NCBI GenBank assembly: GCA_047605445.1
Contig: JASGFP010000004.1
Location: forward strand, 1 to 64,000
Direction: 5' to 3'
DNA from: JAJXWB01 sp047605445
Lineage (GTDB): Bacteria; Pseudomonadota; Alphaproteobacteria; Rhizobiales; Beijerinckiaceae
DNA: 64,000 nucleotides
The notes beneath the pieces are model-generated. The model was not told where the DNA came from, did not search any database, and saw nothing but the letters and a program-made list of their open reading frames with translations. This document shows positions 26,481-35,334 of this stretch, one piece after another; position 1 is the first letter of the stretch; every line of letters starts with the position of its first letter. A program made the translations under genes and the position numbers.

Positions 26481-27461
26481 CTACATCAGCTTTTCGGACA
26501 TCTGGATCATCGCCGGCGTCAGGATGACGGCGAACAGAACCGGCAGGAAGAAGACGATCATCGGCACGGTCAGCTTCGGCGGCAGCGCGGCCGCCTTGCG
26601 TTCGGCTTCCAGAAGCCGCGCGTCGCGGCCTTCCTGTGCGACCACGCGCAGCGCCTGACCGAGCGGCGTACCGTATTTCTCCGCCTGGATGAGCACGGTG
26701 GAGACCTGCTTGAGGCCCTCGACCCCGGTGCGAAGCGCGAGATTTTCATAGGCCTGCCGTCTGTCCGGCAGATAGGAGAGTTCCGCCGTGGTAAGCGCGA
26801 ATTCTTCCGCCATCTCGATCGACTGGATGCCGATCTCGCTCGCGACTTTGCGAAAGGCGTGCTCGATCGACATGCCCGATTCCACGCATATCAGGATCAA
26901 ATCCATCGAATCCGGAAAGGCGCGGCGCATCGACAGCTGCCGCTTGGAAATCTTGTTCTTCAGAAACAGTTCGGGCGTCTTGAGGCCAAGATAGGCGCCG
27001 GCCATCGCCGCGCCGAGCTTGGTGATGATCGGCATGTCGGAACCGAAGAACAGCAGCATGTAGATGAAAACGGCGAAGAACAGGCCGATCGGCGCAATGG
27101 CGCGGAAGAACAGGAAGGCGACCTCGGCCTGGCGTCCGCGGAAGCCGGCCATGGTCAGTTGGGACTTGGCTTCTTCGGTGCCGAGCCATTTCTCGAGACT
27201 GAAATTTTCGACCAATTGGCGCATGTAGGCCTTGGGCTGCATGCGTAGCGCCGGCGCCTTGTCGCGCGCGGCCAGGCGTTCGCGTTCTCGCGCTCTGATC
27301 TTCTCGCGTTCGCTGGCGACCGACTTCATGCGTTTTGCGAGCGAATCAGAATCCAGCAGCGGCATCGCGATGGTCAGGATCGTGGCGATGACGGCGATCG
27401 CCACCAGAAGCGCCACCACCGTCGACGGATCGCTCAGCTTGTCGTAGATCTGCTTGAACAT
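26481..27461 (-). CDS. tadC: TadC, type II secretion F-domain inner-membrane platform protein
   Basis: A 326-residue integral membrane protein. An N-terminal hydrophobic segment (VVALLVAIAVIATILTIAMP) is followed by a charged cytoplasmic stretch, membrane helices around residues 125-165, the GspF-like domain (RRAFPDSMDLILICVESGMSIEHAFRKVASEIG...LSYLPDRRQAYENLALRTGVEGLKQVSTVL) and a terminal membrane helix (VPMIVFFLPVLFAVILTPAMIQM). With TadB it forms the inner-membrane platform used by the CpaF ATPase to assemble Flp pili. It is the last gene of the leftward operon, 38 bp after tadB. Confidence 0.95.
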   Translation of the reverse strand: MFKQIYDKLSDPSTVVALLVAIAVIATILTIAMPLLDSDSLAKRMKSVASEREKIRARERERLAARDKAPALRMQPKAYMRQLVENFSLEKWLGTEEAKSQLTMAGFRGRQAEVAFLFFRAIAPIGLFFAVFIYMLLFFGSDMPIITKLGAAMAGAYLGLKTPELFLKNKISKRQLSMRRAFPDSMDLILICVESGMSIEHAFRKVASEIGIQSIEMAEEFALTTAELSYLPDRRQAYENLALRTGVEGLKQVSTVLIQAEKYGTPLGQALRVVAQEGRDARLLEAERKAAALPPKLTVPMIVFFLPVLFAVILTPAMIQMSEKLM

Positions 27462-27499
27462 CGTATCGCCTCGGCCGCAGGGCCGTCAGATTGGAAACG

Positions 27500-28477
27500 T
27501 CAGAAATCGAACTGGATCATTTTGCGCATCACGGCGATCCCGATCACCATCCAGCAGGCGCTGACCGCCAGAACGATGCGTCCCGTCGTATGGGTGAATA
27601 GCAGCGACAGATATTCCGGCGACGAAAGATAGACGAGGCCGCAGACCAGAAAGGGAAGGGCGCCGATAATGCCGGCCGAAGCCTTGGCTTCCGCCGACAT
27701 CGCGTTCACCTTGAGCCGCATTTTCTTGCGGTCGCGCAGCACACGCGACAGATTTCCGAGCGCTTCGGACAGATTGCCGCCCGACATCTGCTGAAGATTG
27801 ACGACGATCGAGAAGAAGTTGGCTTCGGCGACGGGCATGCTTTCAGCCATGCGGTCGCACGATTCGCCGATCGAGAGGCCGATCGATTGCGCCTCGAGAA
27901 TACGACGGAATTCACTGCGGATCGGCTCCGGCGATTCGCCGGCGATGATGGCGACGCATTGCGTAAGCGGCAGACCGGCCTTGACGCCGCGGATGATGAT
28001 GTCCACTGCGCCGGGAAACTCGTGCAGGAATCTCTTGAAGCGGCGCTTGATCAGGAAGTTGACCACCCAGCGCGGAAAACCGAAACCGCCGGCGACGCCG
28101 GCGCCGATGGCGACCAGAAGATTGCCGTTCATGATGAAGGTGACAAAAGCGAAACCCAGTCCGACGCCCGCCGAGACCATGTAGAACTTGTTGATGTCGA
28201 TCGACAGGCCGGCTTGCAGGAGTTTGGCCGGAAGCTTGTTCTTCTTTTTGCGCGTTTCGTTCTCGACTTCGCGCACGCTTTCCAGAATCTGCTGGCGACG
28301 CTTGCTCGGATCCACCTGCCGCTCGCGCTTGCCCTTGGCGCCCGCGGGCGCCTGGAATTGCGCGCGGCGCTTTTCGGCCGCGGCTTCGCCGGACAGATAG
28401 GGATAGACGAAGACATAGAACAGCCCGCCCGCGGCGAACATCATCAAGGCGGTGAAGATGAGCGATTGCTGGTCCAT
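27500..28477 (-). CDS. tadB: TadB, type II secretion F-domain inner-membrane platform protein
   Basis: A 325-residue membrane protein. The N-terminal helix (LIFTALMMFAAGGLFYVFVYP) precedes a strongly basic cytoplasmic region, two helices near residues 100-135, the GspF domain (FLHEFPGAVDIIIRGVKAGLPLTQCVAIIAGE...LSEALGNLSRVLRDRKKMRLKVNAMSAEAKASAGI) and C-terminal helices. It partners TadC. The ATG at 28477 (MDQQSL) is preferred; an in-frame TTG at 28492 abuts the cpaF stop and is possible. Confidence 0.95.
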   Translation of the reverse strand: MDQQSLIFTALMMFAAGGLFYVFVYPYLSGEAAAEKRRAQFQAPAGAKGKRERQVDPSKRRQQILESVREVENETRKKKNKLPAKLLQAGLSIDINKFYMVSAGVGLGFAFVTFIMNGNLLVAIGAGVAGGFGFPRWVVNFLIKRRFKRFLHEFPGAVDIIIRGVKAGLPLTQCVAIIAGESPEPIRSEFRRILEAQSIGLSIGESCDRMAESMPVAEANFFSIVVNLQQMSGGNLSEALGNLSRVLRDRKKMRLKVNAMSAEAKASAGIIGALPFLVCGLVYLSSPEYLSLLFTHTTGRIVLAVSACWMVIGIAVMRKMIQFDF

Positions 28478-28492
28478 ACCCGTGCCGTCCAA

Positions 28493-29932
28493 CTAGTCGT
28501 TGCTCGTTTCGTCCGCATCGAGCGCAGCTCCGAGCCGCTCTTCCTCGCCGTAATATTTAGCGCGCTCCCAGAAGCGTGGCTTGCCGACGCCGGTCGAACG
28601 ATGCCTTCCGATCAGACGGCCGTTGGCGTCTTCGCCTACGATGTCATAGACGAGCAGATCCTGGGTGATGATGACGTCGCCTTCGAGGCCCATCACTTCC
28701 GTCACATGCGTGATGCGGCGCGAGCCGTCGCGCAGACGCGCGGCCTGCACGATGACGTCGACGGACGACACGATCATCTCGCGGATCGTGCGCGACGGCA
28801 GCGAGAAGCCGCCCATGGTGATCATCGATTCAAGACGGCTCAGAGCCTCGCGCGGCGAGTTGGCGTGAAGCGTGCCCATCGAACCGTCGTGGCCCGTGTT
28901 CATCGCCTGCAACAGGTCGAACGCCTCGGGTCCGCGGACTTCGCCGACGATAATCCGTTCAGGGCGCATACGCAGGCAGTTCTTGACCAGATCGCGCATC
29001 GTCACCTGGCCAGTGCCCTCGAGGTTGGGCGGGCGCGTTTCCAGGCGCACTACATGCGATTGCTGCAATTGCAGTTCGGCGGCGTCTTCGCAGGTGATGA
29101 CGCGCTCGTCGCCGTCTATGTAATTGGTCAGGCAGTTGAGCAGCGTCGTCTTGCCGGAGCCGGTGCCGCCGGAAATCAGCGTGTTGCACCGAACGCGCCC
29201 GATGATCTTCAGTATCTCCGCGCCCGCTTCGGATATCGCGCCGAAACGCTGGAGCTGATCGAGGGTGAGCTTGTCCTTGCGGAATTTTCGGATGGTGAGC
29301 GCTGGTCCGTCGATCGACAGGGGCGGCGCGATCACGTTGACGCGGGAGCCGTCGGCAAGGCGCGCGTCGCATATCGGCGAGGCTTCGTCGACGCGGCGGC
29401 CGACCTGGCTCACGATACGCTGGCAGATGTTCATCAATTGCGCATTGTCGCGAAAGCGAATGCTGGTCAGCTGAATCTTGCCGGCGACTTCGATGTAGGT
29501 CCGCAGCGCACCGTTGACCATGATGTCGGCGATGTCGTCTCGCGCCAGAAGCGGCTCCAGAGGACCGTAGCCGAGCACGTCGTTGCAGATGTCTTCGAGC
29601 AGCTCTTCCTGCTCGGAGATCGACATGACGACATTCTTGATCGAAATGATCTCGTTGACGATGTCGCGAATTTCCTCGCGCGCCGCGTCCGGGTCGAGCT
29701 TGGACAATTGCGCCAGATCGATCGCTTCGATCAGCGCGCCGAAGATCATGCTCTTGGTAATGTAATATTCGTCGGACCGGCGCGTCTCGGTCGGAATAGG
29801 CGCGGAAGGCGGCGGAGACGCGGCAGCCGGCTTCGACCCCTGCTGCGAGGTTGCGCGGGACTCGCCTGGCCCTGCCGAAGCAGCCGGCTTCTGCTGGGCG
29901 CCGCCGCCGAAAGTCGGTCGCTTACCGAACAT
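28493..29932 (-). CDS. cpaF: CpaF/TadA pilus assembly ATPase
   Basis: A 479-residue hexameric secretion ATPase. The N-terminal 70 residues are Pro/Ala-rich and disordered. The N-domain spans about 75-210 (YYITKSMIFGALIEAIDLAQLSKLD, PLLARDDIADIMVNG). The ATPase domain has Walker A SGGTGSGKTTLLNCL, the Asp box CEDAAELQL, Walker B region RMRPERIIVGEVRGPEAFDLLQAMNTGHDGSMGTLHANS (with the His box) and an Arg-rich segment. It powers Flp pilus extension in the cytoplasm at the TadB/TadC platform. The stop is 15 bp before the tadB ATG. Confidence 0.97.
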   Translation of the reverse strand: MFGKRPTFGGGAQQKPAASAGPGESRATSQQGSKPAAASPPPSAPIPTETRRSDEYYITKSMIFGALIEAIDLAQLSKLDPDAAREEIRDIVNEIISIKNVVMSISEQEELLEDICNDVLGYGPLEPLLARDDIADIMVNGALRTYIEVAGKIQLTSIRFRDNAQLMNICQRIVSQVGRRVDEASPICDARLADGSRVNVIAPPLSIDGPALTIRKFRKDKLTLDQLQRFGAISEAGAEILKIIGRVRCNTLISGGTGSGKTTLLNCLTNYIDGDERVITCEDAAELQLQQSHVVRLETRPPNLEGTGQVTMRDLVKNCLRMRPERIIVGEVRGPEAFDLLQAMNTGHDGSMGTLHANSPREALSRLESMITMGGFSLPSRTIREMIVSSVDVIVQAARLRDGSRRITHVTEVMGLEGDVIITQDLLVYDIVGEDANGRLIGRHRSTGVGKPRFWERAKYYGEEERLGAALDADETSND

Positions 29933-29976
29933 GCCTCAATCTCCCGCCGTCGCGCAATCTCGCCCTTGCCATTCGT

Positions 29977-31242
29977 TCACGACGCCTTGCGCTTCAGAAT
30001 GCGGGCCATGATGGGGTCGAGCAGCGTCTTCTTCTGTTTGCGGACTTCGGCGCGACCCATGACCACACGCCCGATCTCCGAGAGGATTTCGCCTGTCTTG
30101 TTGGCGGGGTCGACTTCCACGATCATCTGCCCGTTGTTCGTGGCGGTCCCGAATAGCTTCGCATCGAACGGAATGACGCCGATCGCGTCCGTCTCGACGG
30201 CCTTGGCGAAATCTTTCAGCTCGATCTCGGGCCGCTTGAGAACGCCGACATTGTTCATGACGAGGCGCGGTTTATGGTCGTTCGGCCGCGACGCCCGCAG
30301 ATTGTCGAGCAGACTTTTTGCGTTGCGCAGGTTGGCGAGGTCGGGCGAGGCGACGACGACGACGTCGTCAGCCGCCGTCAGAACGCGCTTTGACCAGGAC
30401 GTCCAGACATGCGGCACATCGACAATGATGCACGGCACGCTCGCGCGCAGGATGTCGAAAATCGCGTCGAACGCGGTGTCCTCGAAATCGTATACACGAT
30501 CGAGCGTCGCGGACGCCGCCAGCAAGCTCAGATGGTCCGAGCATTTCGACAGCAGGCGATCGATCATGTTCGCGTCGATGCGATCCGGCGCGAAGACGGC
30601 GTCGGCGATGCCTTGCGGCGGGTCCTGATTGAAATCGAGACCCGCTGTGCCGTAGGCGAGATCCATGTCGACGATCACGGTCTCGACTTCGAGATCGCGG
30701 GCAATCGACCAGCCGACGTTGTGCGCGACAGTCGATGAGCCGACGCCGCCCTTGGCGCCGACGAAGGCGATGACGCGTCCGAGGGGGTCGGCGCCCTCCC
30801 CGGCGTAGAGCCCCGAGACAGCCCGGATGAAGTCCAGAACGTTCAGCGGCGTCACCAGATAGTCGCTGATCCCGCGGGCCATCAGCTCCCGATAGAGCGC
30901 GATGTCGTTCGTGCGGCCGACGATCACCACCTTGGTGCCCGCGTCGCAGAATTGTGCGAGTTCGTCGAGGTCGGCGTGCAGCTTGGACCGGTCGGGCCCG
31001 AACTCGAGCACGATGAGGTTCGGAGTCGGGGCCGTGCGATAGGCCTCGATCGCGGCAGGCGCGCCGCCCATGTGGACCTTGACGTGCGCCTTGTCCATCC
31101 GTCGGTCGCCGGCGGCGTCCGAGATCACGGTGGCGAGCTCGGACGTCTCGCAGAACGCCTGCATCGAGATTCGCGGCACGGCCGCGATCTGCTCGTGCTC
31201 GGGCGCGCGCGGGGAGGCGGGCGGGAGTTCGTCGTCGATCAT
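29977..31242 (-). CDS. cpaE: CpaE/TadZ pilus localisation ATPase (MinD/ParA-like)
   Basis: A 421-residue protein. Residues about 40-150 are a receiver-like atypical domain (NLIVLEFGPDRSKLHADLDELAQFCDAGTKVVIVG...DYLVTPL). The ParA/MinD domain follows with the deviant Walker A AFVGAKGGVGSSTVAHNVG, VIVDMDLAYGTAGLDFNQDP and VIIVDVPHVWTSW. In this family it marks the pole where the Tad apparatus is assembled. The ATG at 31242 is preceded by GGAGG; longer frames run into cpaD. cpaD ends 5 bp upstream. Confidence 0.95.
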   Translation of the reverse strand: MIDDELPPASPRAPEHEQIAAVPRISMQAFCETSELATVISDAAGDRRMDKAHVKVHMGGAPAAIEAYRTAPTPNLIVLEFGPDRSKLHADLDELAQFCDAGTKVVIVGRTNDIALYRELMARGISDYLVTPLNVLDFIRAVSGLYAGEGADPLGRVIAFVGAKGGVGSSTVAHNVGWSIARDLEVETVIVDMDLAYGTAGLDFNQDPPQGIADAVFAPDRIDANMIDRLLSKCSDHLSLLAASATLDRVYDFEDTAFDAIFDILRASVPCIIVDVPHVWTSWSKRVLTAADDVVVVASPDLANLRNAKSLLDNLRASRPNDHKPRLVMNNVGVLKRPEIELKDFAKAVETDAIGVIPFDAKLFGTATNNGQMIVEVDPANKTGEILSEIGRVVMGRAEVRKQKKTLLDPIMARILKRKAS

Positions 31243-31247
31243 GCGCG

Positions 31248-31997
31248 TCAGCCTCCGACCGAACCGATGTTGCTGTTCTTGGTCGTCCAGTTCGTCGCCG
31301 GGTCGGTCCCCTTGCGCACGTTTCCGATGGCGCGCATCCGCATGCTCGGATCGGCCGGCGTCTCGCCGCGCGGCTCGGCGAGGTCGCGCGGATCGGCGAC
31401 CTGGGTCGCGAGCATATTCTGGCTTGCGCAGCCGAAGTTCCAGTAGTTCCGATTCTGCCATCCCTCGACCGACGAAGCAGAAGCGAGATCTTCCGGCCAG
31501 TCGCCGCACTTATGGACGACCTTGGCCTTCAGGCCTTCGAAGGCGATGCGAACCGGCGCCGCGAGCGAAGGATTCTGAACCGGATAATGGCTGACGGCCA
31601 CGGGCGTGACGGCGCCGGCGCTGGCGAGCTCGCGGCGGATCGCATCCAGCGAGTGGACGCCTGCCTGCGCGCCCGGTCCGCTTTGCGGGATGACGATCGA
31701 GATCGGACCGGAGCCGATGTCGCGATAGCGGCGCGCGAAGGCGATGATCTGCTCCTGCGTGCGGACGTCGAGGCGCCCGGGGCCGGAACTCGGAAACACG
31801 TCGATCGCGTAGGGCTGGTTCACCAGCGCGATCGGATGCCGCATGCGCGGGTCCATGCCGTTCTCGTTATCGACTTTGATTCGGTTGACGCCGCAACCCG
31901 CCAGCGGCGCGGCCAGCGCTAGCGCCAGCAACGCGGCGAAGGGTCTCGCCGGTGATCCGAAATTGAAGCTCAGCGCGCTACGCGACCGACTTGCCAT
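31248..31997 (-). CDS. cpaD: CpaD pilus assembly lipoprotein
   Basis: A 249-residue protein with a lipoprotein signal (LAAPLAGC, lipidated Cys near residue 35). The CpaD fold segments include HPIALVNQPYAIDVFPSSGPGRLD, IIAFARRYRDIGSGPISIVIPQS and NRNYWNFGCASQNMLATQVADPRDLAEPR, the most conserved CpaD block. It sits at the outer membrane with the secretin. The gene is tightly packed between cpaC and cpaE. The ATG is preceded by GAGGA. Confidence 0.94.
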   Translation of the reverse strand: MASRSRSALSFNFGSPARPFAALLALALAAPLAGCGVNRIKVDNENGMDPRMRHPIALVNQPYAIDVFPSSGPGRLDVRTQEQIIAFARRYRDIGSGPISIVIPQSGPGAQAGVHSLDAIRRELASAGAVTPVAVSHYPVQNPSLAAPVRIAFEGLKAKVVHKCGDWPEDLASASSVEGWQNRNYWNFGCASQNMLATQVADPRDLAEPRGETPADPSMRMRAIGNVRKGTDPATNWTTKNSNIGSVGG

Positions 31998-32016
31998 CTG
32001 GGGAGTCCTCTTGCGC

Positions 32017-33480
32017 TCAATCCTGGATGAACCCGAAGCGACCCTTCCAGTTCTGGGCGGCGCGCGGGTTGGATTTGGTGGAGTAAAGACGGTTGACGCG
32101 GCCGAGCAGCCAGGCCTGGGGATCGCTGGCGTCGGTAAAGCCGTCGTCGGGACGCTGGATTTCGTTGGGCGCGACCGAGCGGGCGATATAGGGGGTCACG
32201 ATGATCATCAGCTCCGTCTCCTGGCGCTGATAGTCGCGCGAGCGGAACAGCGCGCCGAGGATGGGTAGATTGAGGAGACCTGGCAGCCCGGTTATCGAAT
32301 GACGCGAATTGTTGGTGATGAGGCCGGCGGTGGCCAGCGAGCCGCCCGACGGAAGTTCAACCGACGTCTCGTGCTTTCGGGTGCGGAAGCCCGGCACCGA
32401 GATCGAGTTGATGGTCAGGGTCTGCGTTGTGTCGACTTCGGTCACTTCCGTCGCGATGCGCAGCAGAATGCGTCCGTCGCCGACGACGACCGGCGTCATG
32501 TTCAGCGTGATGCCGTAGGGCTTGAAGGTGACGGTGTTCTGGCAGGTGGTGATGCCGAAGCTGGTGGTGCAAGCCGAGTTGGACGGCACCGGGAGTTCGC
32601 CGCCGACCGTGAATTTCGCGCTTTCGCCGGACACCGAGGTTACGGTCGGCTCCGCCAGGATACGGGAGACGCCCCAGCGCTCGAAAGCCGACATGGTCGC
32701 GCTGAGCCCGTTGCCGAGCGGAACGGTCAGGCCGCTGTTGCTCAGAGAGCCGTTGAGGCCATAGGCGTTCTGCTGCGTCAGCGTCGCCCACGCGGTCTTG
32801 AGAATCGTGTCGCCGGTCGAGGAGGTCGAAACGCCGAGCTGCTTGAGCGCGGTCCGCTGCACTTCGGCGATGGTGAGCTTGACCATGACCTGATCCTGCC
32901 CGCGTATCGAGATGGCGTTGACGACCGTATTTTCGGGCGAGGCCGCGCCGCCCGCCGCGGCGCCGCCGACCCGCGCGATGAAGGCCTTCGCAACGTCGAC
33001 TGCGGTCGCAGCTTCGCCCGCCGACTGCGCCTCGCCGGTCAGAACGATGGAATCGTTGACCTGCTTGACGACGATGCGGCTACGCGGCAGCGCGGTGTGC
33101 AGCAGCTTGTCGAGCTCGTCGAGATCCCGCCCGACGTTCATCTCGATATTGGCGATCTGCCGTCCGTCGCCGGACATGGCCAGAATCGTCGTCTGCCCGG
33201 TGCCAAGGCCCATCACATAAAGCTTGCGAGTCGAGCGGACGACGGCATTGGCGACCTTGGGATCGCCGACGACGATCTCGGATGCGTCGGCGGGAAGATC
33301 GATGATGATCGTGCGGCCGACGCCGAGCGTGATTCGTTTGGAATACATGGCGGCAGCGGCCGATTCGACGCCGACGCGATGCTGCGCGAAAGCCACGCTC
33401 GGCGCAGCTGTCGCCGCCAGCGCCAAAGCGAGCGCGCCTGCCGCCAATCCTGACGCGGCCCGCCGCGAGGGAACGCCCAT
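32017..33480 (-). CDS. cpaC: CpaC/RcpA pilus secretin
   Basis: A 487-residue outer-membrane secretin. A signal peptide (to about residue 32, AFAQ) is followed by the pilus N-domain (ITLGVGRTIIIDLPADASEIVVGDPKVANAVV...YVMGLGTGQTTI), a BON-like domain (RIVVKQVNDSIVLTGEAQ) and the secretin domain (VMVKLTIAEVQRTALKQLGV, ILAEPTVTSVSGESAKFTVGGELPVP, VTFKPYGITLNMTPVV, ELMIIVTPYIARSV). A Cys pair brackets TTSFGITT. I choose the ATG at 33480 because AAAGGA precedes it and a clean signal follows. An alternative ATG at 33579 overlaps the cpaB stop and would add a 33-residue Met/Ala-rich leader. Confidence 0.95.
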   Translation of the reverse strand: MGVPSRRAASGLAAGALALALAATAAPSVAFAQHRVGVESAAAAMYSKRITLGVGRTIIIDLPADASEIVVGDPKVANAVVRSTRKLYVMGLGTGQTTILAMSGDGRQIANIEMNVGRDLDELDKLLHTALPRSRIVVKQVNDSIVLTGEAQSAGEAATAVDVAKAFIARVGGAAAGGAASPENTVVNAISIRGQDQVMVKLTIAEVQRTALKQLGVSTSSTGDTILKTAWATLTQQNAYGLNGSLSNSGLTVPLGNGLSATMSAFERWGVSRILAEPTVTSVSGESAKFTVGGELPVPSNSACTTSFGITTCQNTVTFKPYGITLNMTPVVVGDGRILLRIATEVTEVDTTQTLTINSISVPGFRTRKHETSVELPSGGSLATAGLITNNSRHSITGLPGLLNLPILGALFRSRDYQRQETELMIIVTPYIARSVAPNEIQRPDDGFTDASDPQAWLLGRVNRLYSTKSNPRAAQNWKGRFGFIQD

Positions 33481-33578
33481 GATCGTCCTTTCGGTCTGTG
33501 CTGCGCGGGATTGCCTGTCGGATCCGTTCCGCATCGTTTCGCTCGTCATCGCGTTCGCCGCCATTGCCTTCGTCGCCA

Positions 33579-34388
33579 TCACTTCGGCCTTGCGCTGGTG
33601 CTGACGCCGTAGCGAATAATCGTCAGCGACTTGTCGTCGGGTTTCGTATCGACCGGCTCCACCGGCTTGGCGTCTGCGACGGTGTCGAGAAGGCTGCGCA
33701 GCGCGAGGGACAACTGGCCGGTGCGTTGCGCCAGCGTAATCGTCTCTGTCTGTTTCGGATCGAGTTCGAGCGTCGCGTTCGAGCCGACGATCACCGTCTT
33801 GCCGTTCTCGGTCTGGACGTTCGGGCCGATCGCCAGAACCTTGACGTTGCGCAGCAGGGTCTCGGTCACGAAGGCGTCGGGCGAGCCGGCTTTGGCGGCC
33901 TCCTCGTCGCGATAGGTGCGCAGGATGTCGACGCGGTCGTTCGGCAGCACGAAGCCGCCCGCCGAAGTAGCGCCGCTCGCGTCGATATTGATGGCGATGG
34001 CCCGCTTGCCCTGGGCGACCAGCGTCGCCATCAGGCCGGCGGTCGGCCCGTTGACGAGGCGGTCCTTCCGCATCGGCTCCTCGGCCATGAAATTGCCGCG
34101 CACGATCCAGCCCTTCAGATCCTGAATTGCGTTGGGCTGCGCGCTCTTGCGAATGACGCCCTGGATCGGGCTGCTCTTCGGCCATGCCTGCCAGCGCATC
34201 ATGGTTTCGTCGAGCGTCTTGCCGTAGTCGAGAGGCGAGGAGGCGACGAGCACATCGTCATTGTCGATGACCGGCGTCACCTGTTGAACGACCTGAACCT
34301 GCTGGGGCTGCTGGGAAGGCATGAGCAGGTAGGCCGCTACGCCTGCCGTCAACGCTACGCCCAAGACGGCGATCTGAGCTCTTTTCAT
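33579..34388 (-). CDS. cpaB: CpaB/RcpC pilus assembly protein
   Basis: A 269-residue protein with an N-terminal signal anchor (MKRAQIAVLGVALTAGVAAYLLM), a Gln/Val-rich linker and a SAF domain (VLVASSPLDYGKTLDETMMRWQAWP, QDLKGWIVRGNFMAEEPMRKDRLV), then the RcpC region (RAIAINIDASGATSAGGFVLPNDRVDIL, VLAIGPNVQTENGKT, TLELDPKQTETITLAQRTGQLSLALRSL). SAF domains in CpaB are thought to bind peptidoglycan near the secretin. The 132-bp gap to cpaA holds a CtrA-like box, so cpaB probably starts its own transcript. Confidence 0.94.
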   Translation of the reverse strand: MKRAQIAVLGVALTAGVAAYLLMPSQQPQQVQVVQQVTPVIDNDDVLVASSPLDYGKTLDETMMRWQAWPKSSPIQGVIRKSAQPNAIQDLKGWIVRGNFMAEEPMRKDRLVNGPTAGLMATLVAQGKRAIAINIDASGATSAGGFVLPNDRVDILRTYRDEEAAKAGSPDAFVTETLLRNVKVLAIGPNVQTENGKTVIVGSNATLELDPKQTETITLAQRTGQLSLALRSLLDTVADAKPVEPVDTKPDDKSLTIIRYGVSTSARPK

Positions 34389-34444
34389 TGTTGCCAAACC
34401 CGAAGCTGCGACCCATGTCGTTGCCTGGATTTGAGCAGTGAAAC

Positions 34445-34460
34445 GTCAAATTAAGGTTAA
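34445..34460 (-). promoter_or_regulatory. CtrA-like box upstream of cpaB
   Basis: On the minus strand the site reads TTAA-N7-TTGAC, one mismatch from TTAA-N7-TTAAC. It lies 57 bp upstream of the cpaB start and points the same way as the cpaB-tadC operon. Confidence 0.5.
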
Positions 34461-34520
34461 CCGATCCTATCCAATGCGACCGATATTAATCGTCTCGGCG
34501 ACGATGACGCGGCGTGGCGG

Positions 34521-35027
34521 TCAGGAGGAACGCGCAGCGATCCAGAGAGCGGTTTCGGGGTAGACCATCAGGCCGGCGGCGGCGAGCGCAATGCCATAGG
34601 GTATGCCGCCGTTCTTTTCGCGCAGACGCGCAAGCCACGGCGTCTCGGAAAGGGGTCCGTCCATCGCCATGCGGCGGAGCTGCAGGATGGCGAGCGTCAG
34701 AACGCCGCCGAAAATCGATGCGAACACGCCGTAGTTGGGAAGGAGCCCGAAGCCGAGCCAGAGCGCGGTCGCAGCGGCCAGCTTTGCATCGCCGCCGCCG
34801 ATCCACCCGACATTGAACATGATGAAACAGACGATCAACATCAGCACGGCTGCAAGCGCATGACCGCCGATGATCGACCATTGCATGCCCATGGCCGCCG
34901 CCAGGACGAAGAAGCTGACGACGAGCACCAGGGAGACGGCGTTCGGAATCTTCATCGTCAGCATGTCGGAAATCGCGGCAAACACCATCACGCCGGGGAA
35001 GATGGCGAGAATTGCGAAATCGAGCAT
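34521..35027 (-). CDS. cpaA: CpaA/TadV prepilin peptidase
   Basis: A 168-residue membrane aspartyl protease that removes the leader of Flp pilin and pseudopilins. The two catalytic Asp are D21 in AAISDMLTMKIPN and D80 in the GxGD-type motif IGGGDAKLAAA. About five hydrophobic helices are visible. It lacks the N-methylation domain of type IVa peptidases, as usual for the A24 short form. The ATG at 35027 is preceded by GGAG. It is preceded by the flp terminator and a CtrA-like box. Confidence 0.93.
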   Translation of the reverse strand: MLDFAILAIFPGVMVFAAISDMLTMKIPNAVSLVLVVSFFVLAAAMGMQWSIIGGHALAAVLMLIVCFIMFNVGWIGGGDAKLAAATALWLGFGLLPNYGVFASIFGGVLTLAILQLRRMAMDGPLSETPWLARLREKNGGIPYGIALAAAGLMVYPETALWIAARSS

Positions 35028-35077
35028 GCCTGGCTCCGTGAATTCAATAAGTGTCGTCGTACTTGTAATCGCGACGC

Positions 35078-35093
35078 GTTGACTCATTCTTAA
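35078..35093 (-). promoter_or_regulatory. CtrA-like box upstream of cpaA
   Basis: Minus-strand sequence TTAA-N7-TCAAC, one mismatch from the CtrA consensus, is located 51 bp upstream of the cpaA start and after the flp terminator. Confidence 0.5.
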
Positions 35094-35107
35094 CGAACGG
35101 ACCAAGG

Positions 35108-35142
35108 CCAAAAAGAAAGCGGCCCCGGAAGCCGGGGCCGCT
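35108..35142 (-). terminator. Rho-independent terminator after flp
   Basis: On the minus strand AGCGGCCCCGG pairs with CCGGGGCCGCT (11 bp, 3-nt loop) and is followed by TTTCTTTTT. It probably limits read-through from the highly expressed pilin gene into cpaA. Confidence 0.92.
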
Positions 35143-35169
35143 CGAGACTCTGTCCTGTCGGACGAGCGA

Positions 35170-35334
35170 CTAGGTCAGGTTGTTCGCGATGCCCGAGAAC
35201 TTGGCCGACATGGTCGTGCCGAGCATGCGGACGGCGGAGATGACGGCGACGCCGATGAGGGCGGCGATCAGCGAGTATTCGATCGCCGTGGCGCCCGACT
35301 CGTCCTTCAGAAAGCGAGAGAAAACGGTCTTCAT
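35170..35334 (-). CDS. flp: Flp/Fap major pilin
   Basis: A 54-residue class IVb pilin precursor. The leader MKTVFSRFLKDESG ends with Gly14; cleavage by CpaA would leave Ala15, with the conserved Glu and Tyr at mature positions 5 and 6 (ATAIEY). The rest is the hydrophobic assembly helix (SLIAALIGVAVISAVRML) and a short polar tail. The ATG is preceded by GGAG. The strong terminator after it and its own upstream CtrA-like box suggest a monocistronic, cell-cycle-timed transcript, as for Caulobacter pilA. Confidence 0.95.
   Translation of the reverse strand: MKTVFSRFLKDESGATAIEYSLIAALIGVAVISAVRMLGTTMSAKFSGIANNLT

Noticed and set aside
27887..30628. Very long plus-strand open frame (913 codons) opposite tadB/cpaF/cpaE
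   Set aside because: It is antisense to three unmistakable pilus genes; the composition is the Arg/Ala/Asp-rich pattern of a GC-skewed shadow frame and shows no domain.
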